DNA of 64,000 nt from positions 186,001-250,000 of the forward strand of contig NZ_JAOVZO020000014.1 of the NCBI RefSeq assembly GCF_025717065.2. The letters are read 5' to 3'. Each line of letters opens with the position of its first letter. The stretch's first letter is position 1. The DNA comes from Tahibacter soli (GTDB lineage: Bacteria; Pseudomonadota; Gammaproteobacteria; Xanthomonadales; Rhodanobacteraceae). Of this stretch, positions 55,217-62,768 are shown in pieces. Under the pieces are notes generated by a model, which did not search any database, was not told the DNA's origin, and worked only from the letters and a program-made list of their open reading frames with translations. Both the position numbers and the translations under genes were made by a program.

Positions 55217-55414
55217 CGGTGTTTCCCCCTTGCGTCAAACTTCGACGGTGCCGTATGGCGGCGCGGGCGATGCTCGTCGAGGAAACGCGATCGGTCAAGC
55301 GGAACAGGTCATGAGAACGGGCGGCGTCGTGCGTCGCCGATGCGGCGCGGCGGGCGTACGTTCATGGCATCGAAACAGCGACGATTTCTGTGCAAGCATC
55401 GAAGGCGCATGCCT

Positions 55415-56866
55415 TCAGGGCGGCGACGGGGTTGCCGCGTCGCGTGCCGCCTCTTCAAGCAGCGCGTCGAGCGCCTCCCGCTGCAGCAGCCGTCCATCCA
55501 GCACGACCGCCCGGATCCGTCGGGTGTGGCGGATATCGCGTGTGGGATCGGCGTCCAGCAGCACCAGGTCGGCGCGTTTGCCGACGTCGACCGAGCCTTG
55601 CGTTGCCGACAGGCCGAGAAACTGCGCCGGCCGCAGCGTCGCCGCGCGCAGTGCGTCGCGCGGCGACAGTCCGGCATCGACGAGCAACGCGAGTTCGTCA
55701 TGCAGCGAAAAGCCGGGATAGATCTCCGGCATCGGCGCATCCGTGCCGGCGAGCACGATCACGCCGGCGCGGTCGAAGGCGCGGACGATGCGGCGCGCGG
55801 TCCGCCAGCGTTGTCGCGCGAGACCGCTGTCGGCGGTAGCGGCGTCGGCGAGCAGGCGTTCCCAGCGCAGGCGTTCGTCGGCGCGCAGATAGCGCGCACG
55901 CGAATCCGGTGCCGGCGCATGAACGCGCCGCATCGATTCCGCATGGGGCAGTACGAGGGTGGGGACCTGCGCCTGTCCGGTGGCGGCCAGTGCTGTCGCC
56001 ACGTGGCGGCAACGGCGCCGGTCGAAGGTCTGCAGCACGCGCGCTTCCTCGGCGTCGCGCTGTGCCGCCGTGAGGTCGTCCGTCGCGGCGCGACGTTCGT
56101 CGATCACGCGCCGGCCCGTCGACGAGCAGGCCTCGCTCGCCTGCATCAGATGTTCGTTGCTCGCTTGACGCGTTGCCGCGGTCAGCAGCGGCACCTGTGC
56201 GGGCACATGACCGGCGACCGGCAACGCGTGCCGCCGCGCCGCGTCGAGAACCGACAGCCAGTGCGCCGGCGGTATATCCGAGAACACCTTGATGAAATCG
56301 GCACCGGCTTCCGCTGCGGCATCGACCTGAAGTGCCGCGTCGTCGGCACTCGTGCCGCGCACGGCCACACCCGCGGCCACGATGCGCGGCGCGAGCCGTT
56401 CGCCGTCGTCCAGCGCGCGGCGCCACTGCCGCACCCGCGCGAGCGCCGCGGTGTCCGCGTTCATTTCGCGCACCGCCGTCACGCCGTTGGCGACGAACAG
56501 GGGAAACGTCCAGTCGTTCGGCGGACGCCGCGAATAGCCGTTGAACAGATGGACGTGCATGTCCACCAGACCGGGGATCAGGAATCGTCCTTTGCCGTCG
56601 ACGCGATGCGTTCCATCCGGAATCCGCACCGTGCGCGGATCGCCGATGACGACGATGCGGCCTTCGTCGATCAGCACCGTGCGCGGCCGACTGGTGCGGT
56701 CGTGGACGAGGTCGATGACGTTCACGCCGACGATCGCGATGCGCTGGCGCGCGGGCGGTGCCGTCGCGGCTGCGGGAATCGCTGCCAAGGAACCGCCGGC
56801 CATCAGCATGACCACGATCGCGATTTTCGGCATCGGCGCGCGCCGGCTTCCTGTCGGAATGTTCAT
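55415..56866 (-). CDS. metal-dependent amidohydrolase, exported
   Basis: 483 residues. The start at 56866 is used, but MPKIAIV at 56833 gives a cleaner signal peptide (VVMLMAGGSLAAIPAAATA) and is equally possible. Metal ligands: HVH in PGLVDMHVHLFNG, a Lys or Glu region near FIKVFSDI, His in ALPVAGHVP, His in ASNEHL, and Asp in LAGTDAPMPEIYPG. The C-terminal ALRAATLRPAQFLGL and GKRADLVLLDADP complete the composite β-sandwich. Imidazolonepropionase-like family, probably a peptidase or amidase in the periplasm. Confidence 0.87.
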   Translation of the reverse strand: MNIPTGSRRAPMPKIAIVVMLMAGGSLAAIPAAATAPPARQRIAIVGVNVIDLVHDRTSRPRTVLIDEGRIVVIGDPRTVRIPDGTHRVDGKGRFLIPGLVDMHVHLFNGYSRRPPNDWTFPLFVANGVTAVREMNADTAALARVRQWRRALDDGERLAPRIVAAGVAVRGTSADDAALQVDAAAEAGADFIKVFSDIPPAHWLSVLDAARRHALPVAGHVPAQVPLLTAATRQASNEHLMQASEACSSTGRRVIDERRAATDDLTAAQRDAEEARVLQTFDRRRCRHVATALAATGQAQVPTLVLPHAESMRRVHAPAPDSRARYLRADERLRWERLLADAATADSGLARQRWRTARRIVRAFDRAGVIVLAGTDAPMPEIYPGFSLHDELALLVDAGLSPRDALRAATLRPAQFLGLSATQGSVDVGKRADLVLLDADPTRDIRHTRRIRAVVLDGRLLQREALDALLEEAARDAATPSPP

Positions 56867-56967
56867 GGATTTCCAGGCACGGGCCGCAGCGCTCGGCGAA
56901 TGGACTCAGGTGCTGTTCGAACCATCGCTACGCTAAGATTGCTTCATCGCACATACCGACCAGGGCT

Positions 56968-57633
56968 ATGGATCTCATTCGCCTGCTGCGATCCCTTGAG
57001 GAATTTCTGTACGAATTGGTCGGCTGGCTCGTGTTTTACCCCCGCACCTTTTGGCGGATTCTTCTACACCCGGGCGCCATCGCGGTCTATACAAAAGGCG
57101 AGCTCGCGAAAAACCGGGAACTGCAATTTCAAGACACCATCAGCCCGGTGCTGATGCTGATTCTTTCCGTTGCCCTCGCTCACGCCATTGAATTGATCTG
57201 CCGCGTATCGATTGCCGACAGCGACACGCCCATGGGAAAGCTCATGCTAGGCAGCGAGCAAGGCCTGCTTCTCACTCGGTCGGCCGTTTTCTGCATCTAC
57301 GCGCTGGGCGCCGCTTTGAGCACGTTGTGGCTGGGTGGACAGACGGTCACGCGCGAGACGCTGCGAGAACCGTTTTCCATCCAGGCGTTCCTCGTATGCC
57401 CGTTCGTGATTCTCACCGCGGTGGGACAGCAATTGCTCCGCGTCGACACGATGCATTGGGCGGGAATTGCAGTCACGGCGGCGGGTGTTGCGTGGTACAT
57501 CCTGGCCCGGACGATCGCGTACAGGACGCTCTACAAGTCGAGTTGGCTTAAGGCATTGACGCTGGTTTGCGTATGGTTTGCCGGCACGACGGTTGCGACG
57601 AGCTTGGTGCTTGCGATGCTGATCCTGCCGTGA
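56968..57633 (+). CDS. integral membrane protein, Yip1-like
   Basis: 221 residues with about five membrane segments. The N-terminus is amphipathic with YPRTFWRILLHPGAIAVYTKG; the body pattern (FQDTISPVLMLILSVALAHA, TREPF-like LREPFSIQAFLVCPFVIL) resembles Yip1/DUF-type membrane proteins. No catalytic residues seen. Divergent from the amidohydrolase by 101 bases. GC content begins to fall here. Confidence 0.68.
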   Translation: MDLIRLLRSLEEFLYELVGWLVFYPRTFWRILLHPGAIAVYTKGELAKNRELQFQDTISPVLMLILSVALAHAIELICRVSIADSDTPMGKLMLGSEQGLLLTRSAVFCIYALGAALSTLWLGGQTVTRETLREPFSIQAFLVCPFVILTAVGQQLLRVDTMHWAGIAVTAAGVAWYILARTIAYRTLYKSSWLKALTLVCVWFAGTTVATSLVLAMLILP

Positions 57634-58024
57634 ACCCGTCGGCGCTCCCGTCAGTGGCCGAGCGGGAGGAACCAACACGAATATGCGAGGGGGAGGCCGG
57701 AAGCAGGGTGCCTTCGAAGCGTTCGTGCGTGCCGTCAGTCGCCGCAAGGGTTGGCTGGGTAGTTGATCAGCACAGCGCTGGAAAGTCGGTGTCGGTGTTC
57801 GCCAATTCTGTCCGAAGGATAGCCGAGCGCAACTCCGTGATCGCTTTGATGTTTCGCCCGAAGCTTACTGTGCGTTAGATGATGACGCAGAGTATTGGTC
57901 AAGTTTACCGAGCAAATCGTAGAAAGGGACGCCATTAGCGAAATTTCCGGCAGGGGCGGGAAATCGGTGCAGGCGCGAGATCCTCTACGCGGCATATCTC
58001 CCGCGCGGCGATAGGAGGGCGTAG
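57634..58024. other. lower-GC intergenic stretch at the accessory boundary
   Basis: 391 bases with no supported gene; short frames here lack ribosome sites. A strong AGGAGG at about 58013-58018 belongs to the next gene. This is where composition changes from the high-GC core to the accessory segment. Confidence 0.5.
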
Positions 58025-58597
58025 TTGAAGAAGCTCGCGAAGTTTCATCCACTTGGCAAAATGGCTTATCGTGATCCTGCTAGCGCCCTACAGGTCATGG
58101 AGCAGGCTCTGCGAGAGGGCGGCGTCGTGCATAAGAGGGATCGAACTGCATGGGAGGAGGCGCAAATCGGCTTTGCGTTTGCGCTGGGCCTGTCGTCGCG
58201 CTACGGCCAGCAGTTCGGATGGGCTGCGGAAGAGCTGTCCGACTTCGACGGCGTACTTTGTTGGTCAGCCGAGCCTAAGGTGACCGCACTCGGCCCAGTC
58301 CAGATTAAGACGGTCAAGAGGGAAGGACTTCCCGGCCGCAAGTCGTTGCAGGAAATTCTGGATGGGCTGGAAGACAAGTACACCGGCAGCTCGAATCTGA
58401 CGGTCCTAATCTACTTGGAAGCCGGGCAGTCGTTCGACTTTTTCGAAACGAAGGTGCCGAAGGCCAACAACCTGGCGGGGATCTACGTGCTTTCCCACGG
58501 TTCGGGCGACAACGAAATGACGTTGGACGGCGATTTGCTGGATCCTCAGGCTGGCGGCACAACTGACTTTCGTCTGGACCTTGACGCCCAGAGTTGA
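58025..58597 (+). CDS. unknown protein, possible PD-(D/E)XK nuclease
   Basis: 190 residues from TTG 58025, placed six bases after AGGAGG. There is no signal peptide. FDGVLCWSAEPKVTALGPVQIKTVK contains an Asp on a β-strand followed, one hairpin later, by Q-x-K, as in PD-(D/E)XK nucleases of the Mrr type where QxK replaces ExK. An upstream acidic helix (WEEAQIGFAFALGL) could supply the first Glu. The remainder is α/β. Lower GC than the core and the accessory location fit transfer. The nuclease call is inference; solitary, no methylase next to it. Confidence 0.5.
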   Translation: MKKLAKFHPLGKMAYRDPASALQVMEQALREGGVVHKRDRTAWEEAQIGFAFALGLSSRYGQQFGWAAEELSDFDGVLCWSAEPKVTALGPVQIKTVKREGLPGRKSLQEILDGLEDKYTGSSNLTVLIYLEAGQSFDFFETKVPKANNLAGIYVLSHGSGDNEMTLDGDLLDPQAGGTTDFRLDLDAQS

Positions 58598-58638
58598 GTT
58601 CGCTCGAAGGCAGCGAGGGCATTGCACCTCGTTGCCAT

Positions 58639-58837
58639 TAGCGGGCACCTCGAAAAACCTCCCGCATTGTCGTAGGTTCTTAGCCGTCGCCTGCAGGAGG
58701 TAAGCCACGCATGATCAGCCTGTTCGCCGGAGAAGAACGCTCGGCAAAGCGCGATCGGCTGGGCGATCCGTTGCAGGTGCTGGATCGGCACATCGACTTC
58801 GCGGCGCTGGCCAAGGGGTTATTCGAGGTGCCCTAGC
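58639..58837 (+). mobile_element. 191-bp non-autonomous IS5-type element with TAGC duplication
   Basis: The left end GGGCACCTCGAAAAACC (58643-58659) and right end, read inward on the minus strand, GGGCACCTCGAATAACC (58833-58817) are near-perfect inverted repeats. TAGC flanks both sides (58639-58642 and 58834-58837). Inside, 41 codons match the start of an IS5-family transposase, after which sequence runs directly into the right end. It is an internally deleted, MITE-like copy. Confidence 0.82.
58711..58836 (+). pseudogene. N-terminal remnant of IS5-family transposase
   Basis: 41 residues: MISLFAGEERSAKRDRLGDP, then a segment reading LQVLDRHIDFAALAKG. This is the typical N-terminus of IS5-group transposases (DUF772 region). 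The catalytic DDE domain is absent. The frame runs through the right inverted repeat, which encodes LFEVP, and the stop TAG comes from the target duplication itself. Confidence 0.8.
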
Positions 58838-58871
58838 GCGAGCGGCGTCCCGGTGCTCGACGTATGGGGAA

Positions 58872-59050
58872 TACCGGGGCGCGCTGGTGGTGCGGATCGG
58901 ATTGGCACCAGCGTCGAGCGGGCAGTGTCTAATCTCGCAGTTTCTACTTGCGCTCGCTCGGCAGATCGCGTCATGCGCTTTGTTGCGTAGCAAAAAAGTG
59001 GATCTTGGACGCAGAAATCAGGCTGCATAAAACTGCGGAAGAACTTCCGT
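58872..59050 (+). repeat. imperfect direct repeat, copy A
   Basis: About 179 bases align with 61641-61817 (copy B). Shared blocks include GCGTCGAGCGGGCAGTGTC, ATCTCGCAGTTTCTAC, ATGCGCTTTGTTGCGTAGCA and AAGTGGATCTTGGACGC. It ends in CGGAAG-AA-CTTCCG. No coding content is apparent; it may be the end of an insertion element or a shared regulatory cassette. Confidence 0.8.
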
Positions 59051-59101
59051 AAACTGCGGAAGTTCTTCCGTTGACAGGTTCCTTCTATGGAATTTTGTAC
59101 A
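59036..59101 (+). promoter_or_regulatory. promoter overlapped by two CGGAAG-NN-CTTCCG operators
   Basis: Two palindromes, CGGAAGAACTTCCG (59036-59049) and CGGAAGTTCTTCCG (59057-59070), are 21 bases apart centre to centre, two helical turns. The second abuts TTGACA (59071-59076). A -10 such as TTTGTA or TGTACA follows at 17-19 bases. Downstream lies only a gene fragment. Confidence 0.6.
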
Positions 59102-59165
59102 CTTTTTTCGGAAGCATGCCGAGCAGGGCCGAGAGCTGCACCTGCAGCGTGATCGCGAGGCTGCG

Positions 59166-59627
59166 TTGAGCGAAGCGCTGCAGCGCTCGCGCGACGAGAG
59201 CCAGTGCCTAGCGATCGACCTCGCCGGCGCGAACGGCCAGCTCTCAGCCGCCGCAAGTCAGATTGCCGCGGCCGAGGATCGTGCCCGCTTCGCCGAAGCT
59301 TGGCTCGATCGCACGCTGGTCGAGGCACAAACGCGAATGCCTGACAGGACACCCGCGGACCAGGCCGCACCGCGCAAGCGGCGTAAAGGGCCTAAAAAAG
59401 CGAAGGCCCGCAGATGCAGCGCTCAGTTTGTGCCCATCCGCCCGTACGCTAAGGGGTCAATTTCTGAAACCTCTCTACACCAGGCTTCGGCCAAGCGTCA
59501 TGTGCATCGCGCTCACAACGTGTGCGGCGTTTCCCCTCCGCGGTTCTGGATCAGCGAATCTGAAACCTCCGCGCCGATCGAAACACATCCCCCGGTGCCC
59601 CTCACCAAAACAGGTACTGGAACATAG
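59166..59627 (+). pseudogene. 3' fragment of a coiled-coil DNA-binding protein (KfrA-like)
   Basis: The frame (TTG at 59166, but open upstream to at least 59090) encodes a coiled-coil stretch, for example EALQRSRDESQCLAIDLAGA and QIAAAEDRARFAEAWLDRTL, ending in a basic RKRRKGPKKAKAR. That resembles the end of KfrA-type plasmid or integrative-element proteins; the DNA-binding N-terminus is missing. Beyond about 59430 the translation loses this character and is probably not original coding sequence. Confidence 0.5.
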
Positions 59628-60612
59628 GCGGGCCACAGCTTTGTCGCAGAGATGGGATTCGGGGGCAAAGTTGCTTCACCTTGGTGGACCGGAAACGGCC
59701 CATTAAACGACACGATTGGATCCAGCAAGTTGGTACCCAAGTAGCCGTAGAATTCCGGCTGATTGATGCTAGCGCCTTCTGCCCTCATATTCATCGACAA
59801 CTGGATTTCTCTGTCCCAGTCCTCGGCTGGTATGACAATTGCGGAGGTACATCCCGGGACTTTCGCAAGTAACCGCTTTTCCCCGGGCTTGTCCATGAAT
59901 TTGACTACGCCTAACGAGACTTTCGGCATCAGCAGGACGACTGTCCTAGCGCCGGTACGCGCCTGAACGATAACCTCTTTGTTGCCGGGAGTGTTCGCAT
60001 TTCTGGTACATGTGACGTTCCAAGCCCTATTTTTAAGAATCTCGGGGGGGTCTAGCTTCTCGGGAATTACTTGGTCACCGTGCTTGCAGGTCGCTCCAAG
60101 GCTTGTAATGCCATAAAACGGCTGTTGACCGGCTTCGGATCCCGCATAGTAGTCGATAGACAGTTCATTGTTCTTGTTCAATCTGGTTACGGCACGCACG
60201 ACGCTGGCATTCATACACTCTCTCCACGCGGCGACCGCTGGCGCGAAGACAGTTTGCGAATCCTCGAAATATTGTTTTTCCCAAGTCGATAAGCTTTCAG
60301 ACGACGAAAAATAACCCTCATCGTCACTAAAACCAAACTGGCCCTTGCTTTGCTCCTTTGTGTACAAGAACTCCCAGCTTTGCGAGTCATAGCGACTTTG
60401 TGTCCATTTGCGGTAGCGGAGGCCTTGGTCCCGCGAGGCAATGACGCGATGCTCTCGCCCTGTGATCGACAACACATCGCGGCAATCGTAGTCTGCGGCA
60501 AGTGACGCGCCAGTATGCAGGGCAAGCAGCAGACAAAAAGAGGCCTTTAGTAGAATCATGGGGGGATCTCCTGGAACAGGAAGCGGTAGTCGCGCGGCGG
60601 TACGTTAAGGGG
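59444..60612. repeat. 13-bp direct repeats flanking an atypical gene
   Basis: GTACGCTAAGGGG (59444-59456) and GTACGTTAAGGGG (60600-60612) match at 12 of 13 positions in the same orientation. They enclose the 348-residue secreted-protein gene almost exactly (59513-60559). This could be an att-like or target-site footprint of an inserted segment. Confidence 0.45.
59513..60559 (-). CDS. secreted protein, unknown, low-GC
   Basis: 348 residues; AGGAG before ATG 60559 and a signal peptide (LKASFCLLLALHTGASLAA). Six or more cysteines (YDCRD, RECMN, GATCKHG, VTCTRN, PGCTSAI, GGCVSIG) suggest disulfides. Codon use is clearly less GC-biased than in the core genes. No family is recognised. It is enclosed by 13-bp direct repeats, with an IS3 copy beyond. 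Confidence 0.68.
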   Translation of the reverse strand: MILLKASFCLLLALHTGASLAADYDCRDVLSITGREHRVIASRDQGLRYRKWTQSRYDSQSWEFLYTKEQSKGQFGFSDDEGYFSSSESLSTWEKQYFEDSQTVFAPAVAAWRECMNASVVRAVTRLNKNNELSIDYYAGSEAGQQPFYGITSLGATCKHGDQVIPEKLDPPEILKNRAWNVTCTRNANTPGNKEVIVQARTGARTVVLLMPKVSLGVVKFMDKPGEKRLLAKVPGCTSAIVIPAEDWDREIQLSMNMRAEGASINQPEFYGYLGTNLLDPIVSFNGPFPVHQGEATLPPNPISATKLWPAYVPVPVLVRGTGGCVSIGAEVSDSLIQNRGGETPHTL

Positions 60613-60703
60613 GCTAGCAATCCCCAATACGATCCTGTCGCTCGCAAGGCGCGCCTCTCACCTTTTATCGACAGCAGTCTTGCTTGAAGAAAGTGACGGC
60701 AAT

Positions 60704-61640
60704 TGAAGTTGCCCCGCTTTCGTGGATACGTATCCTCTTGAGAAACGGAGTCCACCATGAGCAAGACCCGACCGCCGTACCCGGCGGCATTTCGACAGCA
60801 GATCATCGAGCTGGTGCGCGCGGGACGCACGCCGGCGTAGTTGTCGCGAGAGTTTGATGTCACGGCCCAGTCGATCTCGAACTGGGTGGCGCAGGCCAAC
60901 GCCGACGCAGGCATCAGTGACGGCCTGACGAGCGCCGAGCGCGACGAGTTGTCGCGGCTGCGGCGCGAGAACCGGCAGCTGAAGATGGAGCGCGACATCC
61001 TGGCAAAGGCTACGGCCTGGTTTGCCGTTCACGGCGAGAAGACGCCCACGTCGTCTTCGAACTCGTGATGGCAAATCAGGCCCAATATCCGGTTCGAGCC
61101 TTGTGTCGCGTGCTGGCGGTATCGCCCAGCGGCTACTACGCATGGCGGGAACGTGCGCCGAGTCGGCGCGCGCTGGAGGATGCTGCGATGACGGAAAAGA
61201 TACGTGTGATTCACGCCGCATCGGACGCAACGTACGGCATGCCGCGCATCCGCGCCGACCTGATCGAGTCGGGTGACCGCATCAGCCGCAAACGTGTAGC
61301 ACGGCTGATGCGCAAGGCCGGGCTGCGTGGCGTCTGCCGTCGCCGTGGCTATACGGTCACGACGCGGCGCGACGCGCGTGATCGGCCGGCGCCGGATCTG
61401 GTCCAGCGCACGTTCGTTGCCGAGCAGCCCAATCGCCTGTGGGTGGCCGACATGACCTACGTGCCGACGTGGGCGGGGTTCCTGTACCTGGCGGTGGTGA
61501 TCGACGTGTGGAGCCGTCGCGTGGTCGGCTGGGCGATGGGAGAAGTGATGACGACGGACCTGGTGCTGGCGGCGCTGAACATGGCGCTGGAGCAGCGTCG
61601 TCCGCAGCAGGTGATCCACCACAGCGATCAGGGCAACCAG
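60704..61640 (+). mobile_element. truncated IS3-family insertion sequence
   Basis: The left end probably begins at TGAAGTTGCCCCG near 60704. Two overlapping transposase frames follow in the IS3 arrangement. The element stops in orfB at the point where direct-repeat copy B starts (61641), so the right end and the last catalytic residue are missing. Confidence 0.8.
60757..61068 (+). pseudogene. IS3 orfA with internal amber codon
   Basis: The product would be about 103 residues: MSKTRPPYPAAFRQQIIELV, helix-turn-helix region LSREFDVTAQSISNW, and the leucine-zipper-like RRENRQLKMERDILAKA. Codon 28 is TAG (60838-60840), where relatives have a sense codon such as GAG (GRTPAxLSREF). The frame is otherwise intact. 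Confidence 0.82.
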
Positions 61641-61667
61641 TACCGGGCGCGCTGGAGGAGTGGATGA
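61065..61667 (+). pseudogene. IS3 orfB transposase, 3'-truncated
   Basis: 200 residues, overlapping orfA in another frame as usual for programmed -1 frameshifting. It keeps the HTH_21 region (VSPSGYYAWRERAPSRR) and the first two catalytic Asp residues, in WVADMTYVPTWAGFLYLAVV and HHSDQGNQY. The sequence then turns to RARWRSG and stops, so the catalytic Glu and about 80 residues are lost. Confidence 0.85.
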
Positions 61668-61817
61668 GATTGGCGACAGCGTCGAGCGGGCAGTGTCGAA
61701 TCTCGCAGTTTCTACCTCTGCTCGCTCGTTGGATCGCGCTATGCGCTTTGTTGCGTAGCAAGAAGTGGATCTTGGACGCGAAAACCAAGTTGCAGGAAAC
61801 TACGGAAGTTCTTCCAT
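61641..61817 (+). repeat. imperfect direct repeat, copy B
   Basis: The counterpart of 58872-59050, joined directly to the broken IS3 orfB and ending in CGGAAGTTCTTCCA (61803-61816). About 80% identity by eye. The copies are 2.77 kb apart in direct orientation and bracket the fragment, the secreted-protein gene and most of the IS3 copy. Confidence 0.8.
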
Positions 61818-61882
61818 CAACACGTTCATTTTTACTGTACTTTGTACATTTTACATGGTGACAGCGGAAGATCTTCCGCTGT
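61803..61882 (+). promoter_or_regulatory. operator region with 22-bp perfect palindrome
   Basis: A CGGAAG-TT-CTTCCA site (61803-61816) is followed by an AT-rich TGTAC...TTGTAC promoter-like stretch. Then comes a perfect 22-base palindrome at 61861-61882, with core AGCGGAAGATCTTCCGCT. It lies six bases inside a 59-codon frame, suiting repression by the same protein that would bind copy A. Confidence 0.65.
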
Positions 61883-62034
61883 ACAAGTACAGGTTTGGCG
61901 TAAAAAAGTCAGGTAGCCGCGCCGTCCTTACATGTTCCTGCAAGTTTTGCGGTGCAGCATTTTTTGCTAACGCCAAAACCGAGGGTTGCGACAAATCCGG
62001 CTTTGGAACGATAGTCCGGACAAACTGCGAGTAG
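61855..62034 (+). CDS. possible small cysteine-rich protein
   Basis: 59 residues from ATG 61855: MVTAEDLPLYKYRFGVKKSG, then CSCKFCGAAFF and two more cysteines (GCDKS, TNCE). The C-x-C-x-x-C...C pattern could bind zinc. The ribosome site is poor, and codons 3-10 form the palindrome, so it might instead be non-coding leader. It precedes the 100-residue gene by 11 bases. Confidence 0.4.
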   Translation: MVTAEDLPLYKYRFGVKKSGSRAVLTCSCKFCGAAFFANAKTEGCDKSGFGTIVRTNCE

Positions 62035-62045
62035 CAGGTGTTTCG

Positions 62046-62348
62046 ATGGACTACGCTCAAAGCGCGGCGCAAATTCAGCAAACCCTCATCGACGAGTACG
62101 GCCCGTACTGCCCGTTGAATCGAGTATGGCGACTTTTGTCCTATCCATCTCTCGAAGCTGCCCGCAAAGCAGCTGCCCGGGGCAAGGCGCCTGTACCTTG
62201 CGTCGTCCTTCAAGGACATCGGGGACGATTCGTGCGCGCATCTGATTTAGCTAGGTGGGTTGAGGCGGGTCTTTCGTCATCGGTCGAGCACCGGAACGAA
62301 AAAACAGTCGGAGCTTTGCTAGCTACCAGCGAAGCGACTGCAGGTTAG
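62046..62348 (+). CDS. small winged-helix-like DNA-binding protein (candidate)
   Basis: 100 residues from ATG 62046. NRVWRLLSYPSLEAARKAAA, followed by GKAPVPCVVLQGHRGRFV and RASDLARWVEAG, has the layout of an excisionase or MerR-like winged helix: a helix-turn-helix, a wing (GHRGRFV), and a closing helix with DLARWV. Such proteins serve as excisionases or small regulators on mobile elements. It might bind the CGGAAG palindromes; this is not shown. Confidence 0.55.
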   Translation: MDYAQSAAQIQQTLIDEYGPYCPLNRVWRLLSYPSLEAARKAAARGKAPVPCVVLQGHRGRFVRASDLARWVEAGLSSSVEHRNEKTVGALLATSEATAG

Positions 62349-62768
62349 CGATGTTAGCTTCCCTGCGATCCCCTTGCGGAAATACCCGACTGAGGGCGCT
62401 CGATAGGGTTGAGGAGGAACCATCATGACATAGCGCCAAATGAAGATCGACGAGGCGCAGAAACGAAAACGGCACAAGTGGGAAGACTTGTGCCGTCTAC
62501 TTCGTGAAGCGAATAGAGCTGGTCAAGGCTCACTTCTACTCCAGCTTACCTGCTTGCTGCTCGATGTCAAGGGCGGCACGGCATGCCGCGTCACGCGCGC
62601 GCCACCAGCGCATACCTAGTTGGGGTAGCGACAAGGAAGCTACGGTACGGTGCCATCTGACTCGTAACTTGCTGATTTTAATAAACTAGCATCCGCGCCG
62701 ATTTCAACTATCATTTGGCGTTCGCGGTCTGCAGCCGTGGGCTGAGTTCCGTTCTCAAGGAGCGCCGA
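62349..62768 (+). other. gap before Tn3 transposase; decayed small gene
   Basis: A strong GAGGAGGA site precedes ATG 62425, but the third codon is TAG (62431). Beyond it, from ATG 62440, the frame encodes MKIDEAQKRKRHKWEDLCRL and continues hydrophobic to TAG at 62617 or later. This could be a decayed accessory gene. No clear Tn3 terminal repeat could be identified. Confidence 0.4.

Noticed and set aside
49460-57154. Plus-strand open frame of about 2560 codons
   Set aside because: It is the shadow of the DUF11 and amidohydrolase genes; the apparent internal repeats mirror the DUF11 repeats.
59166-59627. Intact 153-residue gene
   Set aside because: It lacks a plausible start, the reading frame continues upstream, and the last 60 residues lack coding character; better read as a gene fragment.
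62504-62689. 61-residue plus-strand frame upstream of the Tn3 transposase
   Set aside because: No ribosome site, low-complexity composition, and overlap with a better-supported decayed frame.
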